This document shows positions 9,062-19,576 of a stretch of 64,000 bases of DNA, piece after piece (position 1 is the stretch's first letter; the number at the start of each line of letters is the position of its first letter). A program made the translations under genes and the position numbers. Under the pieces are notes generated by a model. The model was not told the origin of the DNA, made no database searches, and worked only from the letters and a program-made list of their open reading frames with translations. The stretch is from Moellerella wisconsensis ATCC 35017 (GTDB taxonomy: Bacteria > Pseudomonadota > Gammaproteobacteria > Enterobacterales > Enterobacteriaceae), in NCBI RefSeq assembly GCF_001294465.1, contig NZ_LGAA01000018.1, positions 372,001 through 436,000 on the forward strand. Direction: 5' to 3'.

Positions 9062-11011
9062 TTAGGCGAGTTGTTGAGTAGCTAAAGATGTCGCAAGGCG
9101 ATTTGATTTATTATTTTCATCCACAATTTTCTGTAATTTATTGACAAATATAGTTTTTAATTCCTGCCAATAGTGCTCAAAATGATGTTTATCGCGTAAA
9201 CAATGGGTCATAATTGCCGCGCGTAGAACATATAAACTTTGAACTCGCTGCCATTCATCCGAACTAAATCCAGCCTGTTGACAAAAAATAGCAGGGTTAT
9301 CGCCGTATTCTTCATGGCTGAGTGATGTTGATGAGGTTAAAAAATCATTGGTATAAGAGCGGCCAGTGGCAAAAGAGCACAGTTCATACATCCGTTTATT
9401 TAGCTGATTTTGTTGCTGAAGATCGTGATTATCTATTTGCTTAAACATAAAATTAACCATATGAAAATCAGGTGTTTGCATCGCATAAATTTTAAATATT
9501 CGGTCATCAATACTCAATGGCTCTGTTTGATTTAGCTTTTCAGTTAACCAATTCGCGGTGACTATTCCTGCGGCGATCACTTTGCCATACCCATAAATAT
9601 TCAATGGCACTAACCGATGAGCAGCCCAAACCGCCGCCGCTGTGGCACCAGATTTCGAGCCTTCCATAATAGACGCCCCCAAAACCACCTGCTGATTCTT
9701 AGTTGATGGTGTTTTTTCTGTTACTGATTCAAACACATAAGCGGCATGATAAGAAATTAAATCGACAATCCGTTTGTCTTTCATACAAATAGCCCCAGCA
9801 GCGTAAGGGATAAATCCCACTTTATGCGGATCTACCGTAATTGAATCAGCTTCTTTTAAGGCTTGAAAACTGCGGTATACTTCGGGTTTAGGCCATATAA
9901 CATCGGTAGGAAATATGCCTTCTTGTTGATAACGATGAATTAACTGTTCATATTCAATGAATTGGTTTTCTTCATCTAAAAACATAGCGCAGGCATATCC
10001 AGCATAAGCAGCATCGATATGAATATAAAAAGAAACGCCATAACGCTGTTCACACTCTCGTCGCAACTGAATCAGGCTATCGACATGATCAATAGCTCCA
10101 GTTTCTGTTGTACCAACTACCGCAATGATAGCTAAAATCGGCTCACCGCGTTCAATGAGATCAAACACTATTGCCCGCATTTTTTGAGTATCAGTACGAT
10201 ATTGCTGATTAACGGGTAATTGAACGATATTTTGCTGGCCCACGCCGAGGATATCCATGGCTTTCATCCAAGAATAATGTTTGGATTGAGGAACCAATAA
10301 TTTACCTAATTTACTCGACTCAACCCCTGCGCCTCGGCAAGTTAAGGCTCTCACTTCTTCGAACCAACCGGCGTATTTCAATTGATCGATAAAATCAACA
10401 ACTGTCGATGGTGATAAGTTTAATAATGCTTGTTCTGATATATTTGGCAGCAAGTTGCGAGCTTGTTTATGTTTAGCCATCGCTAACGGTAATGTTTTTA
10501 AATTACGAGCTACCCATAATCCTTCATAATTAGCTACCGTTCCGCCAGAAGTGATATGTCCCCAAGAAGTATCTGGGTCATAGCCAAACATTCGACACAA
10601 ATCCTCCCCGGCTTCTAACTCTAAATGAGTGGTGGTCGGGGATGACTCTTGTGCGCAATTATTGGGGTTGTACATCATCGCCATGACATAAGCGAGGTTG
10701 GAGATCATTAGGGTATCAGCGTTCATATGCCCGAGATAACGGGGAGAAAACCAAGGCACTGAAGTGGTTTTTAATTTCGATGATAATTGATTAAGAATAC
10801 CTTCTGTCCGGTATAAAGTATCACGATAATCAGCAGTATAACGGTCTACCGTGGTAATTAATGCGGAATCTTCTGGGTGGAATCCAGAACGCCAATGTAG
10901 ATGTTCGCAAATAGCATATTCCATCATTTCTCTAAAAAATATTGCATTTTCAGACTTAGGTCCAAGAAATAAGGCATCAACATTGATCGTCGAATTGCTT
11001 TGTTTAATCAT
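9062..11011 (-). CDS. tdc: Tyrosine decarboxylase (PLP-dependent)
   Basis: 649-residue group II PLP decarboxylase of the bacterial tyrosine-decarboxylase type. Visible hallmarks: the substrate-side segment [17 protein letters not shown], the PLP-contact region [16 protein letters not shown] and [26 protein letters not shown] (the Asp that holds the pyridine nitrogen), and VDPHKVGF with the Schiff-base lysine at about residue 397. The order and wording of these motifs follow Enterococcus/Lactobacillus TDC over its whole length. It converts tyrosine to tyramine + CO2, consuming a proton. The next gene is tyrP. Providencia gut isolates are known to make tyramine with such an enzyme. Activity on L-DOPA or phenylalanine is possible. 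Confidence 0.92.
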   Translation of the reverse strand: MIKQSNSTINVDALFLGPKSENAIFFREMMEYAICEHLHWRSGFHPEDSALITTVDRYTADYRDTLYRTEGILNQLSSKLKTTSVPWFSPRYLGHMNADTLMISNLAYVMAMMYNPNNCAQESSPTTTHLELEAGEDLCRMFGYDPDTSWGHITSGGTVANYEGLWVARNLKTLPLAMAKHKQARNLLPNISEQALLNLSPSTVVDFIDQLKYAGWFEEVRALTCRGAGVESSKLGKLLVPQSKHYSWMKAMDILGVGQQNIVQLPVNQQYRTDTQKMRAIVFDLIERGEPILAIIAVVGTTETGAIDHVDSLIQLRRECEQRYGVSFYIHIDAAYAGYACAMFLDEENQFIEYEQLIHRYQQEGIFPTDVIWPKPEVYRSFQALKEADSITVDPHKVGFIPYAAGAICMKDKRIVDLISYHAAYVFESVTEKTPSTKNQQVVLGASIMEGSKSGATAAAVWAAHRLVPLNIYGYGKVIAAGIVTANWLTEKLNQTEPLSIDDRIFKIYAMQTPDFHMVNFMFKQIDNHDLQQQNQLNKRMYELCSFATGRSYTNDFLTSSTSLSHEEYGDNPAIFCQQAGFSSDEWQRVQSLYVLRAAIMTHCLRDKHHFEHYWQELKTIFVNKLQKIVDENNKSNRLATSLATQQLA

Positions 11012-11419
11012 TATTACCCTACCTTCAATTTACAACTTTTGTGTTGTCTTTTTATTACAAGGAATTTAAGTTAATTAACTTATTATCATTGGAAGGTATG
11101 TTCATTTATCTGTTCCATGCCATACAAAGAAACCTCAATTAACTCATTGGTATTTCTATGTATTTATTATTCCATTAAAATTTCAGGCTAAAAATGACGT
11201 GACTGATTGCCAACTTGTTAATAGGTATAATATAAATTTGTTAAAATATTAATATATCGGTCGTAAAATCAATCGGAACTGTGGGCAAGTACAAAATTCA
11301 AGAAAATTGTCGGTAATAAAAGGATGTTCATACAAAAATAGCTTGATGATGTAAATGAATTGTTATAAGCAAAAATTAATTAATTATTTTTAATGATGGG
11401 GAAAGATAGTAATATATAA

Positions 11420-11459
11420 ATTAACGGTCATCTTTTAATAATAAAAAATAACCGTTAAT
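11420..11459 (-). terminator. Inverted repeat, possible terminator of the quinone oxidoreductase gene
   Basis: ATTAACGGT (11420-11428) / ACCGTTAAT (11451-11459), perfect 9-bp arms with a 22-base loop, about 95 bases past the minus-strand stop at 11554. On the minus strand it is followed by TTATATATT. Confidence 0.45.
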
Positions 11460-11463
11460 CTTA

Positions 11464-11506
11464 ATACTACTAGGTAGTATGCCGTATACAGCGTGCAAGC
11501 AAACGC
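11464..11506. other. Compact double-hairpin element
   Basis: Two adjacent inverted repeats: ATACTAC-TAG-GTAGTAT (11464-11480) and AGCGT-GCAAGCAA-ACGCT (11490-11507). Their GC content is higher than that of the surrounding AT-rich DNA. Read on the minus strand, the neighbouring bases GGTTAGAGCG resemble a tRNA D-arm/anticodon-stem region, but no T-arm or acceptor stem follows. It could be a terminator, a tRNA-like remnant or a small structured RNA. Confidence 0.3.
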
Positions 11507-11553
11507 TCTAACCATTTAGTAATAGTTATTTATCGCTCATTATGCGTAGATGA

Positions 11554-12564
11554 TTAATCCACGACTAACACTATCTTACCGATCAGATCTCCTGATTCCA
11601 TGAATCGATGCGCATCCGCGGCTTGATCTAAAGGATAGGTTTTATTAATGATAGGCTGTATTTTACCTTGCTGAACTAATGGCCAAACTTGCTGTTTAAT
11701 CTGCTGAGCTATCTGAGATTTTTCTTGAATATTTCGCGAACGCATGGTCGATCCGGTATGCGTTAGCCGTTTGACCATCAGCGGCATCATATTCAAATTT
11801 TGAGGGTTACCTTTCATCATCCCAATTTGAATGATGCGTCCAAACTTCGCGGCCACCGCATAATTTTTAGCGATGTAATCGCCACCAATCAAGTCAATGA
11901 CCATATTCACCCCTTTATCACGGGTTAAAGCTAGGGTGCGAGTGACAAAATCTTCGTCATGATAATTAATCGCATGATCTGCGCCAATAGACTGTGCAAT
12001 TTGTACTTTTTCTGCTGAGCCGACCGTCGTTATCACCTGTGCGCCAAAAGCTTTGGCTAGCATAATAGCTACACTGCCAATCCCTGACGTTCCTCCATGG
12101 ATTAATACAGTTTCACCCGCCTGTAACTTCCCGAGTTGAAACATATTAGCCCATACCGTAAAAAAATTCTCAGGGATAGCCGCGGCTTCAATAAATGAAA
12201 GATTACCTAAAGGCAGCGCAATATCTTGATGGACCAGACAATATTCAGCATATCCCCCCCCGGCAACTAACCCACAAACTTTATCACCAATTTTCCACTC
12301 GGTCACATCGTCAGCTATTGCTACCACGATACCAGAGACTTCTAATCCGGGGATCGGGGATGCATCAGGTGGCGGTGGATATGCGCCTTTACGCTGAAAT
12401 ACATCTGGGCGATTAACCCCTGCCGCCATCACCTTAACCAGTAGGTGACCGGAGGTAATGGGAGGAAGAATGACATTGAGGGGCTGTAATTTCTCAGGCC
12501 CTCCAGGCTCAATAATATCGATAACTGTCATTGAATCCGGCAGATCATGGTGTGGTAGTTTCAT
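11554..12564 (-). CDS. NAD(P)H quinone oxidoreductase, PIG3/zeta-crystallin family
   Basis: 336 residues from the ATG at 12564, which has an AGGAG ribosome site seven bases upstream; an upstream in-frame ATG at 12594 lacks one. It is a medium-chain dehydrogenase/reductase without the zinc ligands of alcohol dehydrogenases. The N-terminal GroES-like fold has AAGVNRPDVFQRKGAYPPPP and GLEVSGIV; the nucleotide-binding domain has IHGGTSGIGSVAIMLAKAFG (about 155-174). This pattern fits the PIG3 subfamily of NADPH:quinone reductases, which reduce quinones and related electrophiles in the cytoplasm. It is divergent from fnr and probably monocistronic. Confidence 0.87.
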   Translation of the reverse strand: MKLPHHDLPDSMTVIDIIEPGGPEKLQPLNVILPPITSGHLLVKVMAAGVNRPDVFQRKGAYPPPPDASPIPGLEVSGIVVAIADDVTEWKIGDKVCGLVAGGGYAEYCLVHQDIALPLGNLSFIEAAAIPENFFTVWANMFQLGKLQAGETVLIHGGTSGIGSVAIMLAKAFGAQVITTVGSAEKVQIAQSIGADHAINYHDEDFVTRTLALTRDKGVNMVIDLIGGDYIAKNYAVAAKFGRIIQIGMMKGNPQNLNMMPLMVKRLTHTGSTMRSRNIQEKSQIAQQIKQQVWPLVQQGKIQPIINKTYPLDQAADAHRFMESGDLIGKIVLVVD

Positions 12565-13068
12565 CACAATTCTCCTAGGCGATTGAATATCCAATCAATT
12601 TTTTATTTAGTATGCACATACAATTACAATTAAAATAAAAAATATTATTAACTATAAAGCTATTTAATCATATTATTAAGATAATTATCGAAAGTAATAA
12701 ATTATTTAAATAATAACTAATATCTTTTAATTTGAATTAATTAATATTTATCTTATAACAATAGTCTTAATGGCTTTTAGTTTATTATTAGCTGTTTTTT
12801 GCATAATGTGCTAAATCAAAATTTGACTAAGCGGGTAAAAAAGATAAATAAATATAAAGATAAGTTCACAATGAGTTTTTATTGAAATAACCGATTGTTA
12901 TTGATACTTTAACTCGATGATAACTTAATAGTTTTTTCATAATATGCCGATGAATCTCGCTCATAAAAACAACACTGATAATCGATATTCTAATAGCTCT
13001 TACTAGTTTACTTATCTTATGTTAAAATTGACTCATATCAATATTTTTAACTTGAATGAGCATTATAT
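12565..13068. other. AT-rich divergent promoter region (quinone oxidoreductase / fnr)
   Basis: 504 bases, very AT-rich, with no supported coding frame. It contains the promoters of both flanking genes. The one firm element is the FNR box at 13028-13041. Confidence 0.6.
13028..13041 (+). promoter_or_regulatory. FNR box upstream of fnr (autoregulation)
   Basis: TTGAC-TCAT-ATCAA matches the FNR consensus TTGAT-N4-ATCAA at 9 of 10 conserved positions. It ends 27 bases before the fnr ATG, close to the transcription start, which fits the repressive autoregulation known for E. coli fnr. Confidence 0.8.
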
Positions 13069-13824
13069 ATGATCCCAGAAAAACGAGTTGTTCGTCGCAT
13101 CCAGTCTGGTGGTTGTGCTATTCATTGTCAGGATTGCAGCATTAGTCAGCTTTGCATTCCATTTACATTGAATGAACATGAACTGGATCAGCTTGATAAT
13201 ATTATTGAACGTAAAAAACCGATTCAAAAAGGCCAAACTCTGTTTAAAGCAGGAGATGAATTACGTTCACTGTATGCTATCCGTTCTGGCACGATCAAAA
13301 GTTACACCATCACTGAAGAAGGCGATGAGCAAATTACTGGTTTTCATCTTGCCGGTGATCTGGTTGGATTTGACGCAATAATTAATACTGAGCATCCGAG
13401 TTTTGCTCAAGCCCTTGAAACATCGATGGTGTGCGAAATTCCTTTTGAGACACTGGATGATTTATCAGGAAAAATGCCAAATCTACGTCAACAGATTATG
13501 CGCTTGATGAGTGGTGAAATTAAAGGCGACCAAGAGATGATCTTGTTGCTTTCAAAGAAAAATGCCGAAGAACGCTTAGCCGCATTTATTATTAATTTAT
13601 CGCATCGTTTTTCTCAGCGCGGTTTTTCTGCTCGCGAATTCAGATTGACCATGACGCGTGGCGATATCGGTAACTACCTCGGTTTAACCGTTGAAACCAT
13701 TAGTCGTTTATTAGGTCGTTTCCAAAAAAGCGGCATGTTAAGCGTTAAAGGTAAATATATTACGGTAGAAGATATGGAAAAATTATCGGAAATCGCAGGT
13801 AAATTACCGTCTACTATTGCATAA
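13069..13824 (+). CDS. fnr: Fnr: oxygen-sensing global transcription regulator
   Basis: 251 residues, near-identical in plan to E. coli FNR (250). The [4Fe-4S] ligands are all present: Cys20, Cys23, Cys29 and Cys122; Cys16 is also kept. The cyclic-nucleotide-binding-type beta-roll spans about 30-150, the dimerisation helix about 140-165, and the C-terminal helix-turn-helix carries [11 protein letters not shown], whose Glu, Ser and Arg read the TTGAT half-site. Under anaerobiosis the cluster drives dimerisation and switches on anaerobic respiration genes. An FNR box lies just upstream and a strong terminator just downstream. uspE follows, as in E. coli. Confidence 0.98.
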   Translation: MIPEKRVVRRIQSGGCAIHCQDCSISQLCIPFTLNEHELDQLDNIIERKKPIQKGQTLFKAGDELRSLYAIRSGTIKSYTITEEGDEQITGFHLAGDLVGFDAIINTEHPSFAQALETSMVCEIPFETLDDLSGKMPNLRQQIMRLMSGEIKGDQEMILLLSKKNAEERLAAFIINLSHRFSQRGFSAREFRLTMTRGDIGNYLGLTVETISRLLGRFQKSGMLSVKGKYITVEDMEKLSEIAGKLPSTIA

Positions 13825-13850
13825 ATAAACTTAATTAGTTGTTTATAGCT

Positions 13851-13886
13851 AAAACTAGGTCCTTCATCGCAATGGCCTAGTTTTTT
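13851..13886 (+). terminator. Rho-independent terminator of fnr
   Basis: AAAACTAGG (13851-13859) / CCTAGTTTT (13876-13884) followed by TT; 27 bases past the fnr stop. Confidence 0.85.
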
Positions 13887-14188
13887 ATTGCCCTCTTTAT
13901 TTCCCTCTTTTTTTGATTATAGCTTCCCTATCGCACCATAATTTAACGATTAATTTGATGAATTTTAATCCATTATCCCTCGTTTTCAGCAGGATAAGAG
14001 GTGATGCCGTCGATTTGTTGTGTTAGATTTAATCATAGCGGCATATAAGTTAAATTGTCTCCGAGGCTTAAATCAGGCTAATGGAATAACCTTAATTAAC
14101 GTTTAAGCCGTATAATCCACATCGTAACAACAAAAAATAACGACGATATTTATACAATAACTGTCCAGCCGTTATGAGGAAAATCAAT
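13887..14188 (+). promoter_or_regulatory. uspE upstream region
   Basis: About 300 bases between the fnr terminator and uspE, with no coding region. A TATAAT -10-like hexamer is at 14111-14116 without a good -35 partner, and a GAGGAAAA ribosome site precedes the uspE ATG. Confidence 0.4.
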
Positions 14189-15133
14189 ATGGCAAACTAT
14201 CAAAATTTATTAGTTGCAATTGACCCCAATCAGGATGATCAACCGGCGTTACGGCGTGCTGTGTATTTAGTACAGCGTAATGGTGGACGGATTAAAGCTT
14301 TTCTTCCTATTTATGATCTGTCTTATGATATGACTACCCTGCTCTCACCAGAAGAACGTGATGCTATGCGTAAAGGTGTGGTTAATCAGCGGGCTGCATG
14401 GGTAAAACAGCAAGCACACTATTATCTTGAAGCTGGAATAGAGATTGAGATTAAGGTGATTTGGCATAACAAACCCCTAGAAGCAATTATTCAAGAGGTG
14501 ATTAATGGCAAACATGATTTATTGCTCAAAATGGCGCATCAGTATGATAAATTTGAATCGCTGATATTTACGCCACTTGATTGGAATTTACTGCGTAAAT
14601 GTCCTTGCCCGGTGTGGATGGTCAAAGATAATATTTGGCCTGATCATGGTTCGATTGCCGTGGCGGTTAATCTATCCAATGAGGAATCTTATCACGATGA
14701 GCTAAATATTAAATTGGTGGAAAAAACTCAGGATTTAGCCAAGCGCATCATAAAAGACCCGACCATTCATCTTGTTAGTTCTTACCCAGTAGCACCGCTC
14801 AATATTGCGATCGAACTGCCTGATTATGACCCTAGCTTGTATAATAATGCACTACGTGGTCAGCATTTGGTTGCCATGAAAGAACTGCGCCAAAAATTTA
14901 GTATTGATGAAAAGTATACTCATGTGCAGGAAGGATTGCCGGAAAAAATTATTCCTGAAATGTGTGAAGAACTCAATGCCGGAGTGGTTGTTTTAGGGAT
15001 TATTGGCAGAACAGGTTTATCCGCTGCCTTTTTAGGCAATACCGCCGAGCATGTGGTAGATAAATTAAAATGTGATTTACTGGCTATCAAGCCCGATGGT
15101 TTTGTCTGCCCAATGACTAGCGATGATGAATAA
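14189..15133 (+). CDS. uspE: UspE: tandem universal stress protein
   Basis: 314 residues from the ATG at 14189, chosen because it has a GAGG ribosome site and matches the E. coli start; an in-frame ATG at 14174 lies on top of that site. Two Usp domains sit in tandem (about 1-150 and 155-305). The first opens with [20 protein letters not shown]; the second ends with the nucleotide-binding-type loop [20 protein letters not shown]. In E. coli UspE is a stress-induced cytoplasmic protein linked to DNA-damage and oxidative-stress resistance, motility and aggregation. It keeps the fnr-uspE neighbourhood seen in E. coli and ends with a strong terminator. Confidence 0.96.
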   Translation: MANYQNLLVAIDPNQDDQPALRRAVYLVQRNGGRIKAFLPIYDLSYDMTTLLSPEERDAMRKGVVNQRAAWVKQQAHYYLEAGIEIEIKVIWHNKPLEAIIQEVINGKHDLLLKMAHQYDKFESLIFTPLDWNLLRKCPCPVWMVKDNIWPDHGSIAVAVNLSNEESYHDELNIKLVEKTQDLAKRIIKDPTIHLVSSYPVAPLNIAIELPDYDPSLYNNALRGQHLVAMKELRQKFSIDEKYTHVQEGLPEKIIPEMCEELNAGVVVLGIIGRTGLSAAFLGNTAEHVVDKLKCDLLAIKPDGFVCPMTSDDE

Positions 15134-15170
15134 CCATTATTAGGTTTAAATTGTCTATTAAGTCAGTATA

Positions 15171-15211
15171 AAAAGCCCTGTACAGTATAATAACTCCTGA
15201 CAGGGCTTTTT
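15171..15211. terminator. Bidirectional terminator between uspE and pntB
   Basis: AAAAGCCCTGT (15171-15181) / ACAGGGCTTTT (15200-15210). A-rich on the left and T-rich on the right, so it can stop transcription from both convergent genes. Confidence 0.88.
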
Positions 15212-15251
15212 AGTGCCTCAATAACACAGGGGGTTATTGGTTAGCTCGCAA

Positions 15252-16640
15252 TTATAGAGCCTTTAAAATGGCATCAACACTGGCTTTAGCATCACCAAAT
15301 AGCATTTGACTATTTTCTTTAAAGAACAATGGATTTTGTACCCCAGCGTATCCTGTATTCATCGAACGTTTGAACACAATCACATTATTCGCCTTCCATA
15401 CTTCAAGCACTGGCATGCCCGCAATTGGACTATTGGGATCTTCAAGTGCTGCTGGATTTACCGTATCATTAGCCCCAATGACTAATACGGTATCGGTATC
15501 AGCGAAATCATCATTGATTTCATCCATTTCTAATACAATATCATAAGGGACTTTTGCTTCCGCTAATAATACATTCATGTGACCAGGTAAACGACCGGCA
15601 ACAGGGTGAATACCAAAACGAACTTTAATTCCACGTTCACGCAATTTAGCCGTAATATCATGCACTGGATATTGTGCCTGAGCCACCGCCATGCCGTAGC
15701 CTGGGGTGATAATGACTGAGCTTGAATTTTTCAATAATTCAGCCACTTCTTCAGCCGTGGTTTCACGGAATTCACCCATCTCTTCTGCATTCCCCACCGA
15801 GGAGCCATCGGTACCAAAACCGCCGGCAATGACGCTAAAGAATGAACGATTCATCGCCTTACACATAATATAAGATAGGATTGCCCCGGATGAACCGACT
15901 AACGCTCCAGTAACAATTAACAGGTCATTGCTGAGCATGAAACCTGCCGCTGCCGCTGCCCAACCAGAGTAAGAGTTCAGCATTGAAACAACGACTGGCA
16001 TATCTGCACCACCAATAGAGGCTACTAAATGCCAGCCGAAAGCTAAGGCAATCAAAGTCATAACCAACATAGTGAAGACTTGCAGACCAACACTGTGAGT
16101 GTTAACGAAGATCAGCATCAAAATGAACGAAACGACTAATGCCGCTAAATTGATTTTATGACGATGTGGCAACATTAATGGCTTAGACGTCATTTTTCCT
16201 GACAATTTACCGTAAGCTACGATTGAACCCGTAAATGTTACTGCACCGATGAAAATACCCAAGAAAACTTCAGTTAAATGAATATTTTCCATGATAGGCT
16301 CAGCAAATGCTTCAGCAGCCATATAACTGTTAAAACCGACCAGAACAGCCGCTAAACCGACAAAACTGTGCAAAATAGCTACAAGTTCTGGCATTTCGGT
16401 CATTTCAACTTTTTTAGCTAACCGAATACCGATCACCGCACCAATAATCATGGCGATAATCATCCAGCTAATATTTTCGCTGTTTGGTCCGAGAATAGTC
16501 GCAATTAACGCAATTGCCATCCCGATAACACCAAAGGTATTACCACGCTGTGAACTTTCATGACGCGATAAACCCGCCAGACTAAATATAAATAGGATAG
16601 CAGCAACAATATATGCCGCTGTAACAACTCCGCTCGACAT
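15252..16640 (-). CDS. pntB: PntB: NAD(P) transhydrogenase subunit beta
   Basis: 462 residues, the same length as the E. coli protein. About nine membrane helices (domain II) occupy residues 1-260; the C-terminal domain III binds NADP(H) with [16 protein letters not shown] (about 315) and [10 protein letters not shown]. With PntA it couples hydride transfer between NADH and NADP+ to proton re-entry, supplying NADPH at the inner membrane. It follows pntA with a ten-base gap in one operon and ends at a shared terminator. Confidence 0.97.
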   Translation of the reverse strand: MSSGVVTAAYIVAAILFIFSLAGLSRHESSQRGNTFGVIGMAIALIATILGPNSENISWMIIAMIIGAVIGIRLAKKVEMTEMPELVAILHSFVGLAAVLVGFNSYMAAEAFAEPIMENIHLTEVFLGIFIGAVTFTGSIVAYGKLSGKMTSKPLMLPHRHKINLAALVVSFILMLIFVNTHSVGLQVFTMLVMTLIALAFGWHLVASIGGADMPVVVSMLNSYSGWAAAAAGFMLSNDLLIVTGALVGSSGAILSYIMCKAMNRSFFSVIAGGFGTDGSSVGNAEEMGEFRETTAEEVAELLKNSSSVIITPGYGMAVAQAQYPVHDITAKLRERGIKVRFGIHPVAGRLPGHMNVLLAEAKVPYDIVLEMDEINDDFADTDTVLVIGANDTVNPAALEDPNSPIAGMPVLEVWKANNVIVFKRSMNTGYAGVQNPLFFKENSQMLFGDAKASVDAILKAL

Positions 16641-16650
16641 AAGTTACTCC

Positions 16651-18183
16651 TTACCCTTTACGAAACATTTTTAACATGCGTTGTGTGACGGTAAAACCGC
16701 CAAAGATATTAATACTGGCGATTAAAATAGCGATAAAGGAGAAGAAACTCACCCAACCACCACTGCCAATTTGTAATACCGCCCCAATAACAATAATACC
16801 AGAAATCGCATTTGTGACCGACATTAACGGGGTATGTAGTGCATGAGAAACATTCCATACTACGTAATAACCCACCACACAGGCCAGTGCGAACACGGTA
16901 AAGTGTGATAAAAATTCTTTAGGTGCGGCATTCGCAAACCAACTGAATAAAATAATCGCTAGCGCCATAAATCCATATTTAATTACCGGTGATTTTTTCG
17001 GTTTCTCTACTTTAGCCGCCGCTGGTGCCGGTTGTGCTTTAGCTTGTGGCTGAGCAGAAACTTGGATTGGTGGTGCTGGCCAAGTAACCTCACCTTCTTT
17101 GACCACAGTTACGCCGCGGATAACTACATCATCAAAATCAAGATTTATCTCGCCATTTTTTTCTTTGCACAATAACTTCAGCAAATTGACCAAGTTAGTC
17201 CCGTACAATTGAGATGATTGAGTCGGTAAACGACTTGGTAAATCGGTATAACCAATAATTTTAACCCCGTTATCTGTTACAACCAATTTATCAGCCTGAG
17301 TTAATGCACAGTTTCCACCTGTCTGAGCGGCTAAATCGACGATCACACTGCCTGGTTTCATCGATAAAATCATATCTTCAGTAATTAATTTTGGGGCCGG
17401 CTTACCAGGAATAAGCGCCGTAGTGACGATAATATCTACGTCTTTCGCTTGAGCTGCGAATAATTCCATCTCAGCTTTAATGAAGGCCTCAGACATCACC
17501 TTAGCGTAACCGTCACCGCTTCCTGCTTCTTCTTTAAAATCAAGCTCAAGGAATTCAGCGCCCATACTTTGCACTTGCTCTTTAACTTCAGGGCGAGTAT
17601 CAAACGCACGAACAATCGCGCCTAAACTACCGGCAGCACCGATAGCAGCAAGGCCAGCAACACCCGCACCGATCACCATAACTTTAGCCGGTGGAACTTT
17701 ACCCGCCGCGGTAATTTGTCCAGTAAAGAAGCGTCCAAATTCATGAGCCGCTTCAACAATAGCGCGATATCCAGCTATATTAGCCATCGAACTTAATGCG
17801 TCCAATGATTGAGCTCGGGAAATACGTGGAACCGAGTCCATAGCTAATGTATTAATATTACGTGCTTTTAATGCTTCAAGTAATTGAGGATTTTGTGCTG
17901 GCCAAATAAAACTAACCAACGTTGCGCCCGATTTAATAAGTTCAATTTCGTCTGTTTCAGGCGCATTGACCTTAAGAATAAGGTCAGCATCTAATGCGAC
18001 CTCACGACTGACTATCTCCGCACCTGCTTGTTCATACGCAGCATCTTCAAAACTTGCCAGATGTCCTGCCCCACGTTCTACAGACACAGTAAAACCAAGT
18101 TTTAACAATTGGCTTACGGTTGATGGCGTGGCAGCAACACGAGCTTCATTGGCAAATCTTTCTTTTGGTATACCAATACGCAT
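16651..18183 (-). CDS. pntA: PntA: NAD(P) transhydrogenase subunit alpha
   Basis: 510 residues from the ATG at 18183, as in E. coli; an AAAGGGA ribosome site precedes it. A 33-codon extension upstream is open but lacks similarity. Domain I binds NAD(H): [20 protein letters not shown] and the Rossmann loop [15 protein letters not shown] (about 172), with RAFDTRPEV after it. An Ala/Pro/Lys linker (about 385-415) leads to the C-terminal membrane helices, including [17 protein letters not shown]. It is the partner of PntB in the proton-translocating transhydrogenase. Confidence 0.97.
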   Translation of the reverse strand: MRIGIPKERFANEARVAATPSTVSQLLKLGFTVSVERGAGHLASFEDAAYEQAGAEIVSREVALDADLILKVNAPETDEIELIKSGATLVSFIWPAQNPQLLEALKARNINTLAMDSVPRISRAQSLDALSSMANIAGYRAIVEAAHEFGRFFTGQITAAGKVPPAKVMVIGAGVAGLAAIGAAGSLGAIVRAFDTRPEVKEQVQSMGAEFLELDFKEEAGSGDGYAKVMSEAFIKAEMELFAAQAKDVDIIVTTALIPGKPAPKLITEDMILSMKPGSVIVDLAAQTGGNCALTQADKLVVTDNGVKIIGYTDLPSRLPTQSSQLYGTNLVNLLKLLCKEKNGEINLDFDDVVIRGVTVVKEGEVTWPAPPIQVSAQPQAKAQPAPAAAKVEKPKKSPVIKYGFMALAIILFSWFANAAPKEFLSHFTVFALACVVGYYVVWNVSHALHTPLMSVTNAISGIIVIGAVLQIGSGGWVSFFSFIAILIASINIFGGFTVTQRMLKMFRKG

Positions 18184-18569
18184 AATGTTCCCTTTTAAAG
18201 CTTTAAGTAATTTTTCAATTATTTCACAGATTGAGAATAGATCGATTCCTACGTGGAATATTCCTATTTTCAAACAAAACATCTTATCAATGTTCTAATA
18301 ACCTACTGAAAATACGTCTGATGATCCATAATTGATCGCAGTTCTATGACAGTAAATTGAATTAATGGCAAAAATCTTAGTTTTAAGTCAATAAAACACT
18401 AGATATGTGAAATATTTTGGTAAATATCACTACCAAGTAACGTTTTTTTTACTAGTGAAAATAAAATCATGGGACAAGAGTGTTTAGAACGTGTAATAAT
18501 TAGCGGCTATGTGGTACAAATATGATTCAGCACGTTTATAATAAATTGCGCAAGGCGGAAGGATTTTGT
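18184..18569. promoter_or_regulatory. Divergent promoter region pntA / ydgH
   Basis: 386 bases between two divergent backbone genes. Apart from in-frame open extensions of each neighbour there is no coding signal. I see no clear operator or palindrome; the same divergent arrangement exists in E. coli. Confidence 0.5.
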
Positions 18570-19520
18570 ATGAAGCTGAAAACGACGGTCATCGCTGCCG
18601 CGGTGTTATCATTAACTAGCATTATTGCTGCACAAGCAGCTGTGGAACTTACGCCTGAGCAGGCTGCCGAATTTAAACCGTATGAGCGGATTACCGTAAC
18701 AGGCCGTTTTAATGCGATTTATGAGGCGGCAGATGCTGTATCTCGTCGAGCAGATAAAGTAGGTGCTCACGCGTTTTATATCCAAAGTTTGGATGATGTT
18801 GGTGATAGCGGTAACCTGCGTGTTGTCGCAGACCTGTATGCTAAAGAAGCCGAAAAAGCATCAAGTGAAAAATTGCGTGTATTTGCAGGAATGCAAGAGT
18901 TCACTAAAGAGCAAGCGACTCAGTATGAACCTTTTGACACGGTAACCGTTAGTGGTTTTTACCCTGCTCAACCCGATTTGTATGAAGCACTGGCTAAAAA
19001 AGCTCGCAAAAAAGGCGCTGCATCATTTTATGTGGTAAGAAATATAGCTCAAAATGATGGCGGTAATACGTTAGCAACCGCATATATCTATAAAAAAGAT
19101 GCGCCTAAACGCCAAGTATTGACTGAAGAAGCGGTTATTCCTGCAGATTCAGAGAAAGGTCGTGCATTGTTAGCTGAAGGTGGCGAAGCCGCTAAAAAAG
19201 TTAAAATCCCTGGCGTTGCCTCTTCTGCTGAACCTACAGCAGCGATTGGTAATTTCTTTGAAACTTCGAGCTCATCTTCTGGGAAAACTAGCGTTTCTCT
19301 GCCAAGTGGTTACTCTATTGAAGAAGTGAATAAAGTCACTGCAGCACAAATGGTGCCTTTTGATTCAATCACTTTCTCAGGCTATTACACCACGACGCCA
19401 GAAGTACGTTATCAGGTAGCTAAACGTGCCGAGAAAAAAGGGGCGAAGTATTATCATATTACGCGTGAATGGCAATCCAATGGTGGCAGTGTCACTATCA
19501 GTGCGGATCTGTTCAAGTAA
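18570..19520 (+). CDS. ydgH: YdgH: periplasmic protein with three DUF1471 (YhcN-like) domains
   Basis: 316 residues from the ATG at 18570 (AAGGA ribosome site); an upstream in-frame ATG at 18522 is rejected because it precedes the signal peptide. The signal peptide (MKLKTTVIAAAVLSL...AAQA) is cleaved after about residue 23. Three repeated domains follow, each with the pattern PFDxxxxxGxY and a later KGAxxFYxxR (about 25-95, 105-175, 245-315). This is the DUF1471/BhsA-McbA-like fold seen in stress and envelope proteins. It matches E. coli YdgH (314 residues), whose exact role is unclear; envelope-stress and biofilm links are reported for the family. It sits next to pntA as in E. coli. Confidence 0.95.
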   Translation: MKLKTTVIAAAVLSLTSIIAAQAAVELTPEQAAEFKPYERITVTGRFNAIYEAADAVSRRADKVGAHAFYIQSLDDVGDSGNLRVVADLYAKEAEKASSEKLRVFAGMQEFTKEQATQYEPFDTVTVSGFYPAQPDLYEALAKKARKKGAASFYVVRNIAQNDGGNTLATAYIYKKDAPKRQVLTEEAVIPADSEKGRALLAEGGEAAKKVKIPGVASSAEPTAAIGNFFETSSSSSGKTSVSLPSGYSIEEVNKVTAAQMVPFDSITFSGYYTTTPEVRYQVAKRAEKKGAKYYHITREWQSNGGSVTISADLFK

Positions 19521-19545
19521 TCGATTAATAGTGTTATTATCTTAA

Positions 19546-19576
19546 TAAAAGACGGGTCACATTAGACCCGTTTTTT
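19546..19576 (+). terminator. Rho-independent terminator of ydgH
   Basis: ACGGGTC (19552-19558) / GACCCGT (19565-19571) with a TTTTT tail, 31 bases after the stop. Confidence 0.88.

Larger units (their letters stand above)
11012..11553. other. Intergenic region upstream of tdc
   Basis: 542 bases between the tdc start and the quinone-oxidoreductase stop. The right part (11420-11506) contains three inverted repeats. The rest is AT-rich and must carry the tdc promoter. A weak TyrR-box-like sequence, TGTAAA-N6-GTTATA (11350-11367, 10 of 12 positions), lies about 340 bases upstream of tdc. No coding region is supported. Confidence 0.5.

Noticed and set aside
11481-11527. A complete tRNA gene on the minus strand
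   Set aside because: Only D-arm-like and anticodon-stem-like pieces are present; no acceptor stem, no T-arm and an 8-base anticodon loop. Kept only as a low-confidence structured element.
18184-18282. 33-codon N-terminal extension of PntA
   Set aside because: Open by chance in the upstream region; the internal ATG matches the family start and has an AAAGGGA ribosome site.
17966-18298. 110-residue plus-strand frame across the pntA start
   Set aside because: Antisense to the conserved PntA N-terminus; the pntA frame has strong family similarity and a good ribosome site.
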